DNA of 64,000 bases from Paenibacillus yonginensis (GTDB lineage Bacteria > Bacillota > Bacilli > Paenibacillales > Paenibacillaceae): assembly GCF_001685395.1 (NCBI RefSeq), contig NZ_CP014167.1, positions 749,501 through 813,500 of the forward strand, written 5' to 3'. Below the pieces are notes generated by a model that saw nothing but the letters and a program-made list of their open reading frames with translations, was not told the origin of the DNA and did not search any database. The position numbers and the translations under genes are program-made. The first letter of the stretch is position 1, and every line of letters starts with the position of its first letter. Of this stretch, positions 9,466-20,514 are shown piece after piece.

Positions 9466-10581
9466 ATGACAGCTACCAAGGGTCTGGAAGGCGTTGTAGC
9501 AGCCGCTTCCTCGATCAGTTCTATTGAAGACGGCGTACTTGCCTATCGCGGCATTAATATCGATGAAATGGCGGAGCATGCAACCTTCGAGGAGACGGCC
9601 TTCCTGCTTTGGCATGGCCATCTGCCCAATCATCAGGAACTCGCGGAGCTGAAGCAGTTGATCAGTGACCATTCGGCTGTACCGGACGTTTTGATTGAGC
9701 AGCTCAAACTTTATCCGAAGGATGCAAATACGATGGCAGCGCTGCGGACTGCCGTATCCGCTCTTGCTTTGTATGACGAAACAGCGAATGATAATTCCAG
9801 GGAAGCCAATCAGATGAAAGCGATCAAACTGCAGGCCCAGCTTCCAACGTTGATTGCGGCGTTCGCCCGCATTCGCGAAGGTCAAGAGCCGATTGCTCCG
9901 CTGCCGGGCGTATCGATTGCCCATAATTTCCTGTATATGCTTACCGGCGAGGAGCCTGACGCTACGTCTGTAGTGGCTTTGGACAAAGCACTGGTCCTTC
10001 ACGCCGATCACGAACTAAATGCTTCCACCTTCTCGGCCCGCGTTACGATCGCAACTTTGACCGACATTTATTCAGCGATCACCTCAGCGATCGGCACTTT
10101 GAAAGGACCTTTGCATGGAGGCGCAAATGAAGCGGTGATGAATATGCTGCAGGAAATCGGCACCGTTGAGAACGCTGAGCCGTATATTCAGCGCAAGCTG
10201 CAAAGCAAAGAGAAGATTATGGGTTTTGGGCACCGTGTATACAAAAACGGAGATCCGCGGGCCAAACATTTGCAGAAGATGTCCCGCCAGCTGGGTTTAA
10301 TGCAGGGAGACACCACGTTATATGACATTTCAGTTAAGGTGGAGAGTCTGGTAACGGGGCAGAAGGGACTCCAGCCGAACGTAGATTTCTATTCGGCTTC
10401 CGTTTATACAATGCTGGGCATTCCGAAAGATCTGTTCACACCGATTTTTGCAATCAGCCGCTTGTCCGGATGGACGGCACACATTCTGGAACAGCTCGAC
10501 AACAACCGGATTATCCGTCCGCGTGCCGAATACACGGGACAATTTAACCAAAAATATATTCCGATCGACCTGAGACCATAA
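9466..10581 (+). CDS. citZ: citrate synthase
   Basis: Citrate synthase condenses oxaloacetate and acetyl-CoA at the entry of the TCA cycle. The 371-residue length is typical of the Gram-positive type. The catalytic residues lie in recognisable motifs: GPLHGGANEAVM (first histidine), GFGHRVYK (second histidine) and DFYSASVYTMLGIP (aspartate). ATG 9466 is preceded by AAGGAGAG. It heads the citZ-icd-mdh cluster known from Bacillus, although 177 bp separates it from icd. Confidence 0.97.
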   Translation: MTATKGLEGVVAAASSISSIEDGVLAYRGINIDEMAEHATFEETAFLLWHGHLPNHQELAELKQLISDHSAVPDVLIEQLKLYPKDANTMAALRTAVSALALYDETANDNSREANQMKAIKLQAQLPTLIAAFARIREGQEPIAPLPGVSIAHNFLYMLTGEEPDATSVVALDKALVLHADHELNASTFSARVTIATLTDIYSAITSAIGTLKGPLHGGANEAVMNMLQEIGTVENAEPYIQRKLQSKEKIMGFGHRVYKNGDPRAKHLQKMSRQLGLMQGDTTLYDISVKVESLVTGQKGLQPNVDFYSASVYTMLGIPKDLFTPIFAISRLSGWTAHILEQLDNNRIIRPRAEYTGQFNQKYIPIDLRP

Positions 10582-10758
10582 ACATCTGCATGAGAAATAT
10601 AGGTGATTTATGTTACACTAGTCTCACGTAAAGGCGTTAGAGCCGGCTGGAGTCAGCGGTCTGTCCGAGTGAAGTTGGCTTGGGCTCACGCTATACCGCC
10701 GGCCTGCTTTTGCCGTTGTTCCATATCCATTACATAAACTGAGGAGGAACTTGAAATC

Positions 10759-13013
<2,255 letters not shown>

Positions 13014-13036
13014 GGTTTGGTTTCGTAGAAGGAACG

Positions 13037-13082
13037 GCAAAGAGACGGATGTCCGAAAGGGGTCCGCCTCTTTTGCTTTTTT
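13037..13082 (+). terminator. intrinsic terminator after mdh
   Basis: GCAAAGAGACGGA (13037-13049) pairs with TCCGCCTCTTTTGC (13063-13076) and is followed by a run of T. Confidence 0.88.
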
Positions 13083-13187
13083 GTCACTTCCCGGCTTTGC
13101 AGGGGGACAAGCTTACGGCTATAATAGATGGGAATCATTAGCAGTCAAGCTGTGAGCATGAATAGAAAGCATGAATAGAAAGGATGA

Positions 13188-13607
13188 ATGAACAGGATGT
13201 TTAAAGTAATTATGTTTCTTCACATTTTGGGGTCGCTGGCTTTGGGCTTTTATTTGGTGCTTCCGTTTGTCGTCGGCGGCATCAGCAGGCTGTCCGAGGC
13301 GAGCCGGGAAGGTGTCTTGAATATTATCCGCTCCTTGAATCGTTTTGCCCAATACGGGCTTGTTCTTCAGCTGCTGACGGGCATTTATCTTGTATTTAAA
13401 GGCGATTATACGATGGCGTGGACGACGGTTGTCGGCATTCTGTTCCTTATCGCCGGCGGCTTGAGCGGCATGCTGGGCAAGCCGCTTCGTCTGGCTAAAA
13501 GCGGGGATGCGGCTTCGGCCTTTGGCAAGATCCGCAGCTTTAGCGCGCTGCTGGCGATCGTTGTGCTGGTGCTCAGCTTCTTTATGGTATACCGCCACAT
13601 TATTTAA
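13188..13607 (+). CDS. small integral membrane protein of unknown function
   Basis: A 139-residue protein with four hydrophobic segments, at about residues 5-30, 52-70, 76-95 and 112-135. Short loops separate them, including the polar GGISRLSEASREG. I do not recognise a named family with confidence; the topology is compatible with small copper-resistance-D-like or DUF2269-like proteins. ATG 13188 is preceded by AAAGG; tandem copies of GCATGAATAGAAA just upstream give several alternative ATGs. It is monocistronic with its own terminator. Confidence 0.7.
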   Translation: MNRMFKVIMFLHILGSLALGFYLVLPFVVGGISRLSEASREGVLNIIRSLNRFAQYGLVLQLLTGIYLVFKGDYTMAWTTVVGILFLIAGGLSGMLGKPLRLAKSGDAASAFGKIRSFSALLAIVVLVLSFFMVYRHII

Positions 13608-13625
13608 GTCGGGCAGTTTTCTAGG

Positions 13626-13671
13626 CACTCCATCAGTGCGGTTATAAGAACCGCAGGATGGAGTGTTTTTT
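13626..13671 (+). terminator. intrinsic terminator after the small membrane protein
   Basis: CACTCCAT (13626-13633) pairs with ATGGAGTG (13658-13665), with an inner GCGGTTATAAGAACCGC stem, and is followed by TTTTTT. Confidence 0.85.
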
Positions 13672-13821
13672 ATAGGGCTGAGCAGCGGGTTGTTTGAGGA
13701 TTTGCCGACGGTGGTAAGGGATAGAGGAACGCCGCTGCAGAAGATTTTAGCATAAGCGGCGCCGATTGGGTCATTCTAAGCTTGATCCTAACCTTTGAAC
13801 GACAAGAAAGGAGTTACCATC

Positions 13822-14688
13822 ATGACGCAAAATCAACAGCCTAAACAAACCTTGCCTCCTCAGCATCAAAATCAACAGCCGGGAGCGGAAAGTGAGATGC
13901 ACCCTCTTCCACAATATGAGGGGAATTATAAAGCAGCAGGCAAACTGAAAGGCAAAACAGCGCTGATCACGGGCGGTGACAGCGGAATTGGCCGAGCTGT
14001 GGCCGTAGCGTATGCCAAAGAAGGCGCCAATGTGGCGATCGTTTATTTAAATGAAGATCAGGACGCAGAGAAGACCAAACAGGAAGTGGAACAGGAAGGG
14101 ATTAAAGCGCTGCTTATTCCGGGAGATGTCGGGGATGAGGCTTTTGCGGCCAAGGCCGTCAAGCAAACGGTGGATACCTTTGGCGGACTGGACATTCTGG
14201 TCAACAACGCCGGGGAGCAGCATCCGCAGCAGAGCATTGAGGACATTACCTCGGCCCAGCTGGAGAAGACATTCCGGACCAATATCTTCGGCATGTTCTA
14301 TTTCGTCAAAGCGGCTATGCCGCATTTGAAGAAGGGCAGTGCAATTATCAACACGGCTTCCATTACGGCTTACGAGGGCAATCCTACGTTAATTGACTAT
14401 TCGTCTACTAAGGGGGCGATCATAAGTTTTACCCGCGCTTTGTCCAATAACATCGTTGGCAATGGCATACGCGTAAACGCGGTAGCGCCGGGACCGATCT
14501 GGACGCCGCTCATTCCGTCTACCTTCGATGCGGAGAAGGTCAAGAAGTTTGGGGCCGACACGCCTATGAAACGGCCGGGACAACCGGAAGAGCTGGCGCC
14601 GGCTTACGTGTTCCTGGCTAGCGATGACTCCTCTTATATCAGCGGGCAGACGATTCATATCAACGGCGGCACTGTTGTGAACGGATAA
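13822..14688 (+). CDS. SDR family oxidoreductase (YhdF/YghA-like)
   Basis: A 288-residue classical short-chain dehydrogenase. A Gln/Pro-rich N-terminal tail of about 45 residues precedes the Rossmann motif TGGDSGIGRA; NNAG and the catalytic YSSTKGA (Tyr-x-x-x-Lys) follow. The tailed form matches general-stress SDRs such as Bacillus YhdF. The substrate is unknown. ATG 13822 follows AAAGGAG; an in-frame ATG at 13795 would lack such a site. A stress-related role is an inference from the family only. Confidence 0.9.
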   Translation: MTQNQQPKQTLPPQHQNQQPGAESEMHPLPQYEGNYKAAGKLKGKTALITGGDSGIGRAVAVAYAKEGANVAIVYLNEDQDAEKTKQEVEQEGIKALLIPGDVGDEAFAAKAVKQTVDTFGGLDILVNNAGEQHPQQSIEDITSAQLEKTFRTNIFGMFYFVKAAMPHLKKGSAIINTASITAYEGNPTLIDYSSTKGAIISFTRALSNNIVGNGIRVNAVAPGPIWTPLIPSTFDAEKVKKFGADTPMKRPGQPEELAPAYVFLASDDSSYISGQTIHINGGTVVNG

Positions 14689-14757
14689 TGGTTTAACAGG
14701 CGATTAAGGCGGCTGTCGGGAGTGGATACAGCCATGCACAGCAGCTGAGCTTGGAAA

Positions 14758-14783
14758 GCTCCGGGGAAACCCGGGGCTTTTTA
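14758..14783 (+). terminator. intrinsic terminator after SDR gene
   Basis: AGCTCCGGG pairs, with one mismatch, with CCCGGGGCT and is followed by TTTTT. Confidence 0.75.
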
Positions 14784-14905
14784 ATATTTATGCAATGGGA
14801 TTGTATGCGCTTTAAATTTAATGGAAATAGGCAGAAATGCGGCGTTCCCTGTGTTATGATAACTGTAGAATAAGCTGGAAAAGCAGAGAAAGGGGAAGCT
14901 TCGTG

Positions 14906-16480
14906 ATGAAATCTTTTGAACAAAGTGTTTACGAGCTGATTGTCGAGACATCAACCAACCTGCCTGGAGATGTACGGATTGCGGTACAGCGAGGGAAAGC
15001 TGCCGAGAACGAAGCGACCCGTGCCGGTCTGGCGCTGTCTACGATTGTAACCAACATTGAAATGGCGGAGGATCAGGTTTCGCCGATTTGCCAGGATACC
15101 GGCATGCCGACTTTCATCGTGCATACGCCGGTCGGAGCGAACCAAATTCAAATGAAGCGGGACATTCATTCCGCTATTGTACAGGCTACCAAGGAAGGCA
15201 AGCTTCGTCCCAATTCGGTTGATTCCCTGACCGGGAAGAACAGCGGCGACAATCTGGGGCCGGGAACGCCTGTGATTCATTTTGAGCAATGGGAGAAAGA
15301 TGAAATCGATGTACGCCTTATTCTAAAGGGCGGAGGATGCGAGAATAAAAATATCCAATACAGCCTTCCAGCCGAGCTCGAAGGGCTTGGCAAAGCCGGA
15401 CGCGATCTGGACGGAATTCGTAAATGTATCCTGCACGCCATTTATCAGGCACAAGGCCAGGGCTGCAGTGCAGGCTTTCTTGGCGTAGGCATCGGTGGAG
15501 ACCGGACTACCGGATATGAGCTGGCCAAACAGCAGCTGTTCCGGCCTCTGGATGACACGAACCCTATTCCTGAACTGGCGGAGCTTGAAGCGTATATTAT
15601 GGACAATGCCAACAAACTGGGGATCGGCACTATGGGCTTTGGAGGCGAAGTGACGCTGCTTGGCTGCAAAATTGGCGTGATGAACCGGCTGCCGGCCAGC
15701 TTTTTTGTATCCGTCGCTTATAACTGCTGGGCTTTCCGCCGCCAAGGGGTTCTAGTTGACCCGGCTACCGGTGAAATCTCCAGCTGGATCTATCCTAGAG
15801 GCTCCGAGGTGGATATGTCGGCTTTGCAGGCTGCGCAGCAGGCTGAAGCAGGAGCGGCAGCAGCTGAGCTGACCGAAAAACAAACGGCAGCCGCTTCTTC
15901 GCGGGAAGTAGTGCTGCAGACTCCGATTTCGGAAGAACAGATTCGCAGCCTGCGCGTAGGCGATGTCGTAATCATCAAAGGTGAAATGCATACCGGACGG
16001 GATGCGCTGCACAAATATTTAATGGACCATGATGCGCCGATTGACCTGAACGGAGCTGTAATCTATCACTGCGGGCCGGTGATGCTGAAGGACGAAGAAG
16101 GCTGGCATGTCAAGGCGGCAGGGCCGACCACAAGCATTCGCGAAGAGCCGTACCAAGGCGACATTCTGAAGAAGTTCGGGATTCGGGCTGTTATCGGCAA
16201 AGGCGGCATGGGGCCTAAAACGCTGGCAGCTCTTCAGGAGCACGGTGGGGTTTATCTGAATGCCATCGGCGGAGCAGCGCAGTATTATGCGGAATGCATC
16301 AAGAAAGTGAACGGTGTGGACTTTATGGAATTTGGCATTCCGGAGGCGATGTGGCACCTGGAGGTTGATGGATTTGCGGCTATTGTGACGATGGATTCCC
16401 ATGGCAACAGCTTGCATGCGGAAGTGGAGAAGGATTCCTTGGAGAAGCTGAGCCAGTTTAAAGAGACGGTATTCAAATGA
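14906..16480 (+). CDS. fumA: class I fumarate hydratase, fused alpha and beta domains
   Basis: This iron-sulfur fumarase interconverts fumarate and malate. The N-terminal alpha domain (about residues 1-290) carries cysteines suited to binding the [4Fe-4S] cluster in SPICQDTGMPTF, GQGCSAGFLG and LLGCKIG. The C-terminal beta domain (about residues 330-524) has VGDVVIIKGEMHTGRDA and IGKGGM. A low-complexity Ala/Glu linker (about 305-330) joins them. Many Bacillus species use the unrelated class II enzyme instead. ATG 14906 has GAAAGGGGAAG upstream, with GTG one codon before. The phoR kinase starts 32 bp after the stop, so the two may share a transcript. Confidence 0.94.
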   Translation: MKSFEQSVYELIVETSTNLPGDVRIAVQRGKAAENEATRAGLALSTIVTNIEMAEDQVSPICQDTGMPTFIVHTPVGANQIQMKRDIHSAIVQATKEGKLRPNSVDSLTGKNSGDNLGPGTPVIHFEQWEKDEIDVRLILKGGGCENKNIQYSLPAELEGLGKAGRDLDGIRKCILHAIYQAQGQGCSAGFLGVGIGGDRTTGYELAKQQLFRPLDDTNPIPELAELEAYIMDNANKLGIGTMGFGGEVTLLGCKIGVMNRLPASFFVSVAYNCWAFRRQGVLVDPATGEISSWIYPRGSEVDMSALQAAQQAEAGAAAAELTEKQTAAASSREVVLQTPISEEQIRSLRVGDVVIIKGEMHTGRDALHKYLMDHDAPIDLNGAVIYHCGPVMLKDEEGWHVKAAGPTTSIREEPYQGDILKKFGIRAVIGKGGMGPKTLAALQEHGGVYLNAIGGAAQYYAECIKKVNGVDFMEFGIPEAMWHLEVDGFAAIVTMDSHGNSLHAEVEKDSLEKLSQFKETVFK

Positions 16481-16512
16481 TTGTTAAAGGGTAAAACGGA
16501 TAGGAGTGCGTT

Positions 16513-18318
16513 ATGAAATCATTCCGTACCAGATTGGCCTGGATTCTGATGGGGCTGGTCGGCATTTCCATGTGTGCGGCCGGCCTGACCATGGCCAAAG
16601 TGTTTAAAGATTCTCACATTTCTGTTCTGGAAGACAATATGGCCCGGGAAATAAATATATTGTCCAGCACCTTTGCCTTTCAGCCGGCAGAAAACAATCC
16701 GGAAGCGTTCAGCTATTACTCCTCCAAGGCGGCTGAATTGGACAACCTTACCGGACTGCGGGTGACTTTCATTCGGGCTGACGGGCAAGTGATGGGGGAT
16801 TCCGAAAGCAACGCTTCCAAGATGGAAAATCACCTGCACCGCCATGAAATTGAAACGGCAGGCCAGGCGGGCTCCGGCCATCCGGGTATTTCTATTCGTT
16901 TCAGCGATACGATCAAAGAAGATATGCTTTATGTCGCCGAGAAGGTAACCAGCGATCAGGGCTTTGACGGATACATCCGTCTGTCGATGAGCCTTCATAC
17001 GGTTAAGGAAGGATTATGGAAAGCCTGGTCTCTGATGATCGGCGGTTTGCTTATTCTGTTTGTGGCCGCAGGATTGGTCAGCTACCGTCTGGCTTACAGC
17101 ATTACCAAACCGCTTAACAAAATTACCCAAGTGGCCAACCGGATTTCGCGGCTCGATTATGATGCCAGAGTTTATTTGCAGCGGCGGGTGGATGAAATCG
17201 GGCAGCTTGGCGGCGCCATCAACCGGATGGCGGACAGCCTTCAGCAGCAGCTCAAGGTCATCCGCGAAAATGAAGACCTGCTGCAAAGCGTACTCGCCAA
17301 CATGACGGGCGGTATTATTATCGTAGATGTTGACGGGCATATTGCGCTTGTAAACCGGGCAGCTTGCCGCATCTTGCGGATCCGGGAGCAGGAGGCGCTG
17401 GGAAGACCTTATCAGGAAATCAAACGGAGTTATGAATTAACGAAATTTATAGATGAAGGCGTATCCCGCAGGGGTTATGTATCTGAAGAGCTGACCGTTT
17501 ATGATCCGGAAGAGAAAATTTTGCGTATTGATGTGGTTCCAATGTATGAGGAAGGCGATGCGTACAGGGGCATGCTGTTTCACTTCCAGGATGTGACGGA
17601 AATCCGCAAGCTGGAAAGAATGCGCAGCGAATTCGTTGCTAATGTATCGCATGAGTTAAAGACGCCGATTGCAGCCGTTCAAGGTTTTGCGGAGACGCTG
17701 CTGACCGGTGAAGTGAAGGATGAGGAGACGGCCCGCTCCTTCCTGCAGATTATTTATGATGAAGGCGACAGGCTCAACCGGCTGATCGGGGATATTTTGG
17801 AGCTGTCCAAAATCGAATCGCGCCGCGTGCCACTTGCCTTTGAACCCATAGAACTGCGCCCGCTGTTCGAAAGCCTGTTTGAGGTACTGAAGTCGGCTGC
17901 GGAGAAGAAATCCATTTCCTTGAAGCTGGAAGTGCCGGAAGGCATGTTTATGGAAGGGGATGAGGACCGGCTGCGGCAGATTTTCATGAATCTGTTGTCC
18001 AATGCGATCAGCTACACCCCGGATGGAGGCAGAGTCAAGGTAACAGCGGAAATTCTGGACGACGGAGACGAAGAGAAAATCCGGTTTGTCGTATCCGACA
18101 CGGGCATCGGTATTCCGAAAAAAGATCTGCCCCGCATCTTCGAGCGTTTCTATAGAGTGGATAAAGCCAGATCGAGAAGTTCAGGCGGCACAGGACTGGG
18201 ACTGTCCATTGTTAAACATTTGGTAGATCTGAATCACGGAACGATTAAGGTGGAGAGCAAGGTGGGAGAAGGGTCTTCCTTTATTCTGGAAATGCCGATG
18301 GTGCAGCAAATCGATTGA
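16513..18318 (+). CDS. phoR: phosphate-regulon type sensor histidine kinase PhoR
   Basis: A 601-residue membrane kinase. Helix 1 lies at residues 8-30 and helix 2 at about 175-195, with an extracytoplasmic domain between; a HAMP domain, a PAS domain (about 255-360), the HisKA dimerisation box FVANVSHELKTPIAAVQGF and the HATPase motifs NLLSNAISYTP, DTGIGIP and GGTGLGLSIV follow. Domain order and size match PhoR/PnpS, which answers phosphate limitation through PhoP. The kinase lies upstream of the regulator gene, the reverse of the usual phoP-phoR order, and sits 32 bp behind fumA. GGATAGGAG precedes the ATG. Confidence 0.88.
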   Translation: MKSFRTRLAWILMGLVGISMCAAGLTMAKVFKDSHISVLEDNMAREINILSSTFAFQPAENNPEAFSYYSSKAAELDNLTGLRVTFIRADGQVMGDSESNASKMENHLHRHEIETAGQAGSGHPGISIRFSDTIKEDMLYVAEKVTSDQGFDGYIRLSMSLHTVKEGLWKAWSLMIGGLLILFVAAGLVSYRLAYSITKPLNKITQVANRISRLDYDARVYLQRRVDEIGQLGGAINRMADSLQQQLKVIRENEDLLQSVLANMTGGIIIVDVDGHIALVNRAACRILRIREQEALGRPYQEIKRSYELTKFIDEGVSRRGYVSEELTVYDPEEKILRIDVVPMYEEGDAYRGMLFHFQDVTEIRKLERMRSEFVANVSHELKTPIAAVQGFAETLLTGEVKDEETARSFLQIIYDEGDRLNRLIGDILELSKIESRRVPLAFEPIELRPLFESLFEVLKSAAEKKSISLKLEVPEGMFMEGDEDRLRQIFMNLLSNAISYTPDGGRVKVTAEILDDGDEEKIRFVVSDTGIGIPKKDLPRIFERFYRVDKARSRSSGGTGLGLSIVKHLVDLNHGTIKVESKVGEGSSFILEMPMVQQID

Positions 18319-18359
18319 CAGATGATCAGTCCGGTTAGTCCAATGCGGGAAAATACGAT

Positions 18360-18376
18360 TTTACACCGGGTTAACA
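18360..18376 (+). promoter_or_regulatory. putative PhoP box upstream of phoP
   Basis: TTTACA at 18360-18365 and TTAACA at 18371-18376 are direct repeats starting 11 bp apart, which is the layout of Bacillus PhoP-binding sites (TTAACA-like hexamers one helical turn apart). A TATGCT about 9 bp downstream could be the -10 element. Together they suggest autoregulation of phoP separately from phoR. Confidence 0.6.
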
Positions 18377-18453
18377 TTTCCGTGCTATGCTGATAATAAA
18401 TGAGTCCCGGCAATCCGCCGGATTCATCAATCAGAAGGTAAATGGGGGTTCCT

Positions 18454-19185
18454 ATGGCTAAGCGATTGCTGGTTATTGAGGATGAGCCAACACTGTCACG
18501 GCTGCTGTCTTATAATTTAAAGAACGAGGGCTACGAGGTAACGGTAGAGGAGAATGGCCACAGCGGATGCGAGACAGGGCTCCGGTCAAGCTTTGATCTG
18601 ATTCTGCTGGATTTGATGCTTCCGGGAATGAACGGCTTTGAAATTATGTCTAAGCTGAGAAACGAAGGCATCGGGACGCCGATCATTATCCTTACAGCTA
18701 AAAATGCCGAAGAAGAAGTGGTGCAGGGGCTCAAATCCGGTGCCGATGATTATATAACGAAGCCGTTTGGCGTAGCCGAGCTTTTGGCCCGCGTAGCTGC
18801 GGTGCTCCGGAGATCCTCTGGAGACGAGGAGATTGTGAAGCCTGTGCTGGAAACCGAATCCCAGATTGTATTGGGAGAACTTGTTATTTATCCGGAGAAA
18901 TATGAAGTCACTTTGGGCGGAGAAACGATTACGCTCAGACCGAAAGAATTCGAAGTGCTTCTTTATCTGGCCAGGAAGCCCGGTGTCGTCATGACCCGGG
19001 ACGATCTGATGAATGCGGTTTGGGGATTTGACTATATCGGAGGACAGCGGACGGTGGACGTGCATGTCAGCTCGCTTCGCAAAAAGCTGGAGCTGGACCC
19101 CGAGTCCGTTCATATCGATTCGATCCGCGGCGTAGGGTACAAGCTGGTTGTAAATAAGAAAAAAGGGTTATCCCAAAAGGTTTAA
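18454..19185 (+). CDS. phoP: phosphate-regulon type response regulator PhoP
   Basis: A 243-residue OmpR/PhoB-family regulator. The receiver domain shows the acidic pair EDEP, the phospho-acceptor aspartate in LILLDLMLPG, the T in ILTAK and the K in ITKPFG. The C-terminal winged helix contains LRPKEFEVLLYL and GQRTVDVHVSSLRKKL. ATG 18454 is preceded by GGGGG; the ATG at 18442 is an alternative. It follows the kinase after 135 bp, with its own PhoP-box-like repeat. The PhoP assignment rests on this repeat and on the nearby pstB and phoU. Confidence 0.88.
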   Translation: MAKRLLVIEDEPTLSRLLSYNLKNEGYEVTVEENGHSGCETGLRSSFDLILLDLMLPGMNGFEIMSKLRNEGIGTPIIILTAKNAEEEVVQGLKSGADDYITKPFGVAELLARVAAVLRRSSGDEEIVKPVLETESQIVLGELVIYPEKYEVTLGGETITLRPKEFEVLLYLARKPGVVMTRDDLMNAVWGFDYIGGQRTVDVHVSSLRKKLELDPESVHIDSIRGVGYKLVVNKKKGLSQKV

Positions 19186-19224
19186 CGGGCCGGGATAGCC
19201 CTTGTTTTTTGTCCATTTTATGAA

Positions 19225-19250
19225 TTTACATACTTTACAATTACTTTTTA
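19225..19250 (+). promoter_or_regulatory. PhoP-box-like hexamers before the CBS/MCP-like gene
   Basis: TTTACA occurs at 19225-19230 and 19234-19239, with a degenerate TTTTTA at 19245. Only the second pair is spaced 11 bp, so this is a weaker candidate than the sites before phoP and pstB. Confidence 0.35.
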
Positions 19251-19308
19251 CTTTCCAGGCTTATGATAAAGCTGCAAACGGAACAATGACTACAGGGGGT
19301 CTAACGAG

Positions 19309-20394
19309 ATGCAGTTAACACCTATTCAAGAACGTGAACAAGCTGCCGCCCATTTATGGAAAACGGAGGTACCCTTGGTTTCACCTGAAGTCACTTGTAA
19401 GGAGCTGCTGTCGCGTTTTCAGGAACAGGATGAGCCGCCTTGCGTTGTGTTGTGCGACAATGCTGGTCAAATAGCAGGACTGATCATGCGGGAGCAGTTC
19501 TATCGCAAGCTTACCGGCCGGTTTGCGGCCGAATTATTTTATGATCGTACCGTATCCAAATTTGCCGATCCCCATCCTCTTATCATGGAGATAAGCCGTG
19601 ATCCGGCAGAAATTATAGATGCAGCATTGGCCCGGGAAGAAGAACGTTTCTATGATTGTGTTATTTTAACGGATAACGGCCGTTTCAACGGCGTTATTAC
19701 CGTCCATCATTTAATGATGTTATCCCGGCTATTACAGCAGGAAGCCCGCCACTCCCGTTACAGCGTTCTGGCTTCCTCACGAAAGGCAGTCGAGACGATT
19801 GAAGTGGCCACCCGGGAGGTGACCAGCGCTGCCGAGCAGGGCCAGGCGTTAACGGAGAAAATGATTGATCTGACACAGGACGGACGGATTGAACTGCAGA
19901 TGGTCAAGCTTTCCTTCGAACGTGTGTTATCCATGATTATGGCGCAGGCCGAACAAATCGGGCATTTGCGGAACATGGCAGACGATATTATGCGTATCTC
20001 CGCATCGATTCGCGAGCTCGCCGACCGCTCGGGCATGCTGGCTATGAACGCAGTGATCGAAGCTTCGCATGCAGGGGAGCATGGCCGGGGATTTTCAGTT
20101 GTAGCGAACGAAGTGAAGAATTTGGCCAACCAGACCAAAAGCTTCTCGGATGAAATAGGAGCCACACTTAAGCAGGTGAATGCGTTAGTCCACCAAGCCG
20201 TTCAATATTCGGCTGACTCGGAGCTGGAGATGGAGCAGAGTAAAACCCGGGTAGACTCGGCGGATCAAACCTTTCAAAACATGGATGAAGCGGTTAAAGC
20301 GGTTGAGCTGGCCGACAAGGAAATCTCCAGACTGGCCCATGCTGCCCGGCAGCAGGCTGAGTATGTCATCGAAGAGCTGAATAATCTCGGTTAA
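19309..20394 (+). CDS. soluble CBS-domain protein with methyl-accepting signalling domain
   Basis: A 361-residue protein without membrane helices. Residues about 15-145 form two CBS-like repeats (PCVVLCDNAGQIAGLIMRE and YDCVILTDNGRFNGVITV); residues about 160-361 are a long helical domain whose tip reads LAMNAVIEASHAGEHGRGF and VVANEVKNLANQT, the conserved hairpin of methyl-accepting chemotaxis proteins that contacts CheA/CheW. No methylation pentapeptide is obvious. The combination suggests a cytosolic sensor of an adenosine-type ligand feeding a signalling array. Its place between phoP and pstB suggests a link to phosphate state, which is inference. Confidence 0.78.
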   Translation: MQLTPIQEREQAAAHLWKTEVPLVSPEVTCKELLSRFQEQDEPPCVVLCDNAGQIAGLIMREQFYRKLTGRFAAELFYDRTVSKFADPHPLIMEISRDPAEIIDAALAREEERFYDCVILTDNGRFNGVITVHHLMMLSRLLQQEARHSRYSVLASSRKAVETIEVATREVTSAAEQGQALTEKMIDLTQDGRIELQMVKLSFERVLSMIMAQAEQIGHLRNMADDIMRISASIRELADRSGMLAMNAVIEASHAGEHGRGFSVVANEVKNLANQTKSFSDEIGATLKQVNALVHQAVQYSADSELEMEQSKTRVDSADQTFQNMDEAVKAVELADKEISRLAHAARQQAEYVIEELNNLG

Positions 20395-20411
20395 CTGCTA
20401 AAGAACCATAT

Positions 20412-20480
20412 TTTACACTTAGTTAACAATTCGCTTCATTCCGTTTTACATTCCGATTGTAAAATCAGAGATGGTTTACA
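20412..20480 (+). promoter_or_regulatory. putative PhoP-box array upstream of pstB
   Basis: TTTACA at 20412, TTAACA at 20423 and TTTACA at 20445 start at multiples of 11 bp, with a degenerate CTTCAT at 20434 filling the missing turn. An inverted TGTAAA lies at about 20459 and another TTTACA at 20475-20480. This is the expected architecture of a strong PhoP-dependent promoter. Confidence 0.7.
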
Positions 20481-20514
20481 ATTCATTTGCATGGGCAAAT
20501 GGAAGGAGAAGTCG

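Noticed and set aside
13154..13190. Tandem GCATGAATAGAAA copies as a possible CRISPR or regulatory repeat
   Set aside because: Only two full copies and a partial one, with no spacers. It is a minor local duplication ahead of a start codon.
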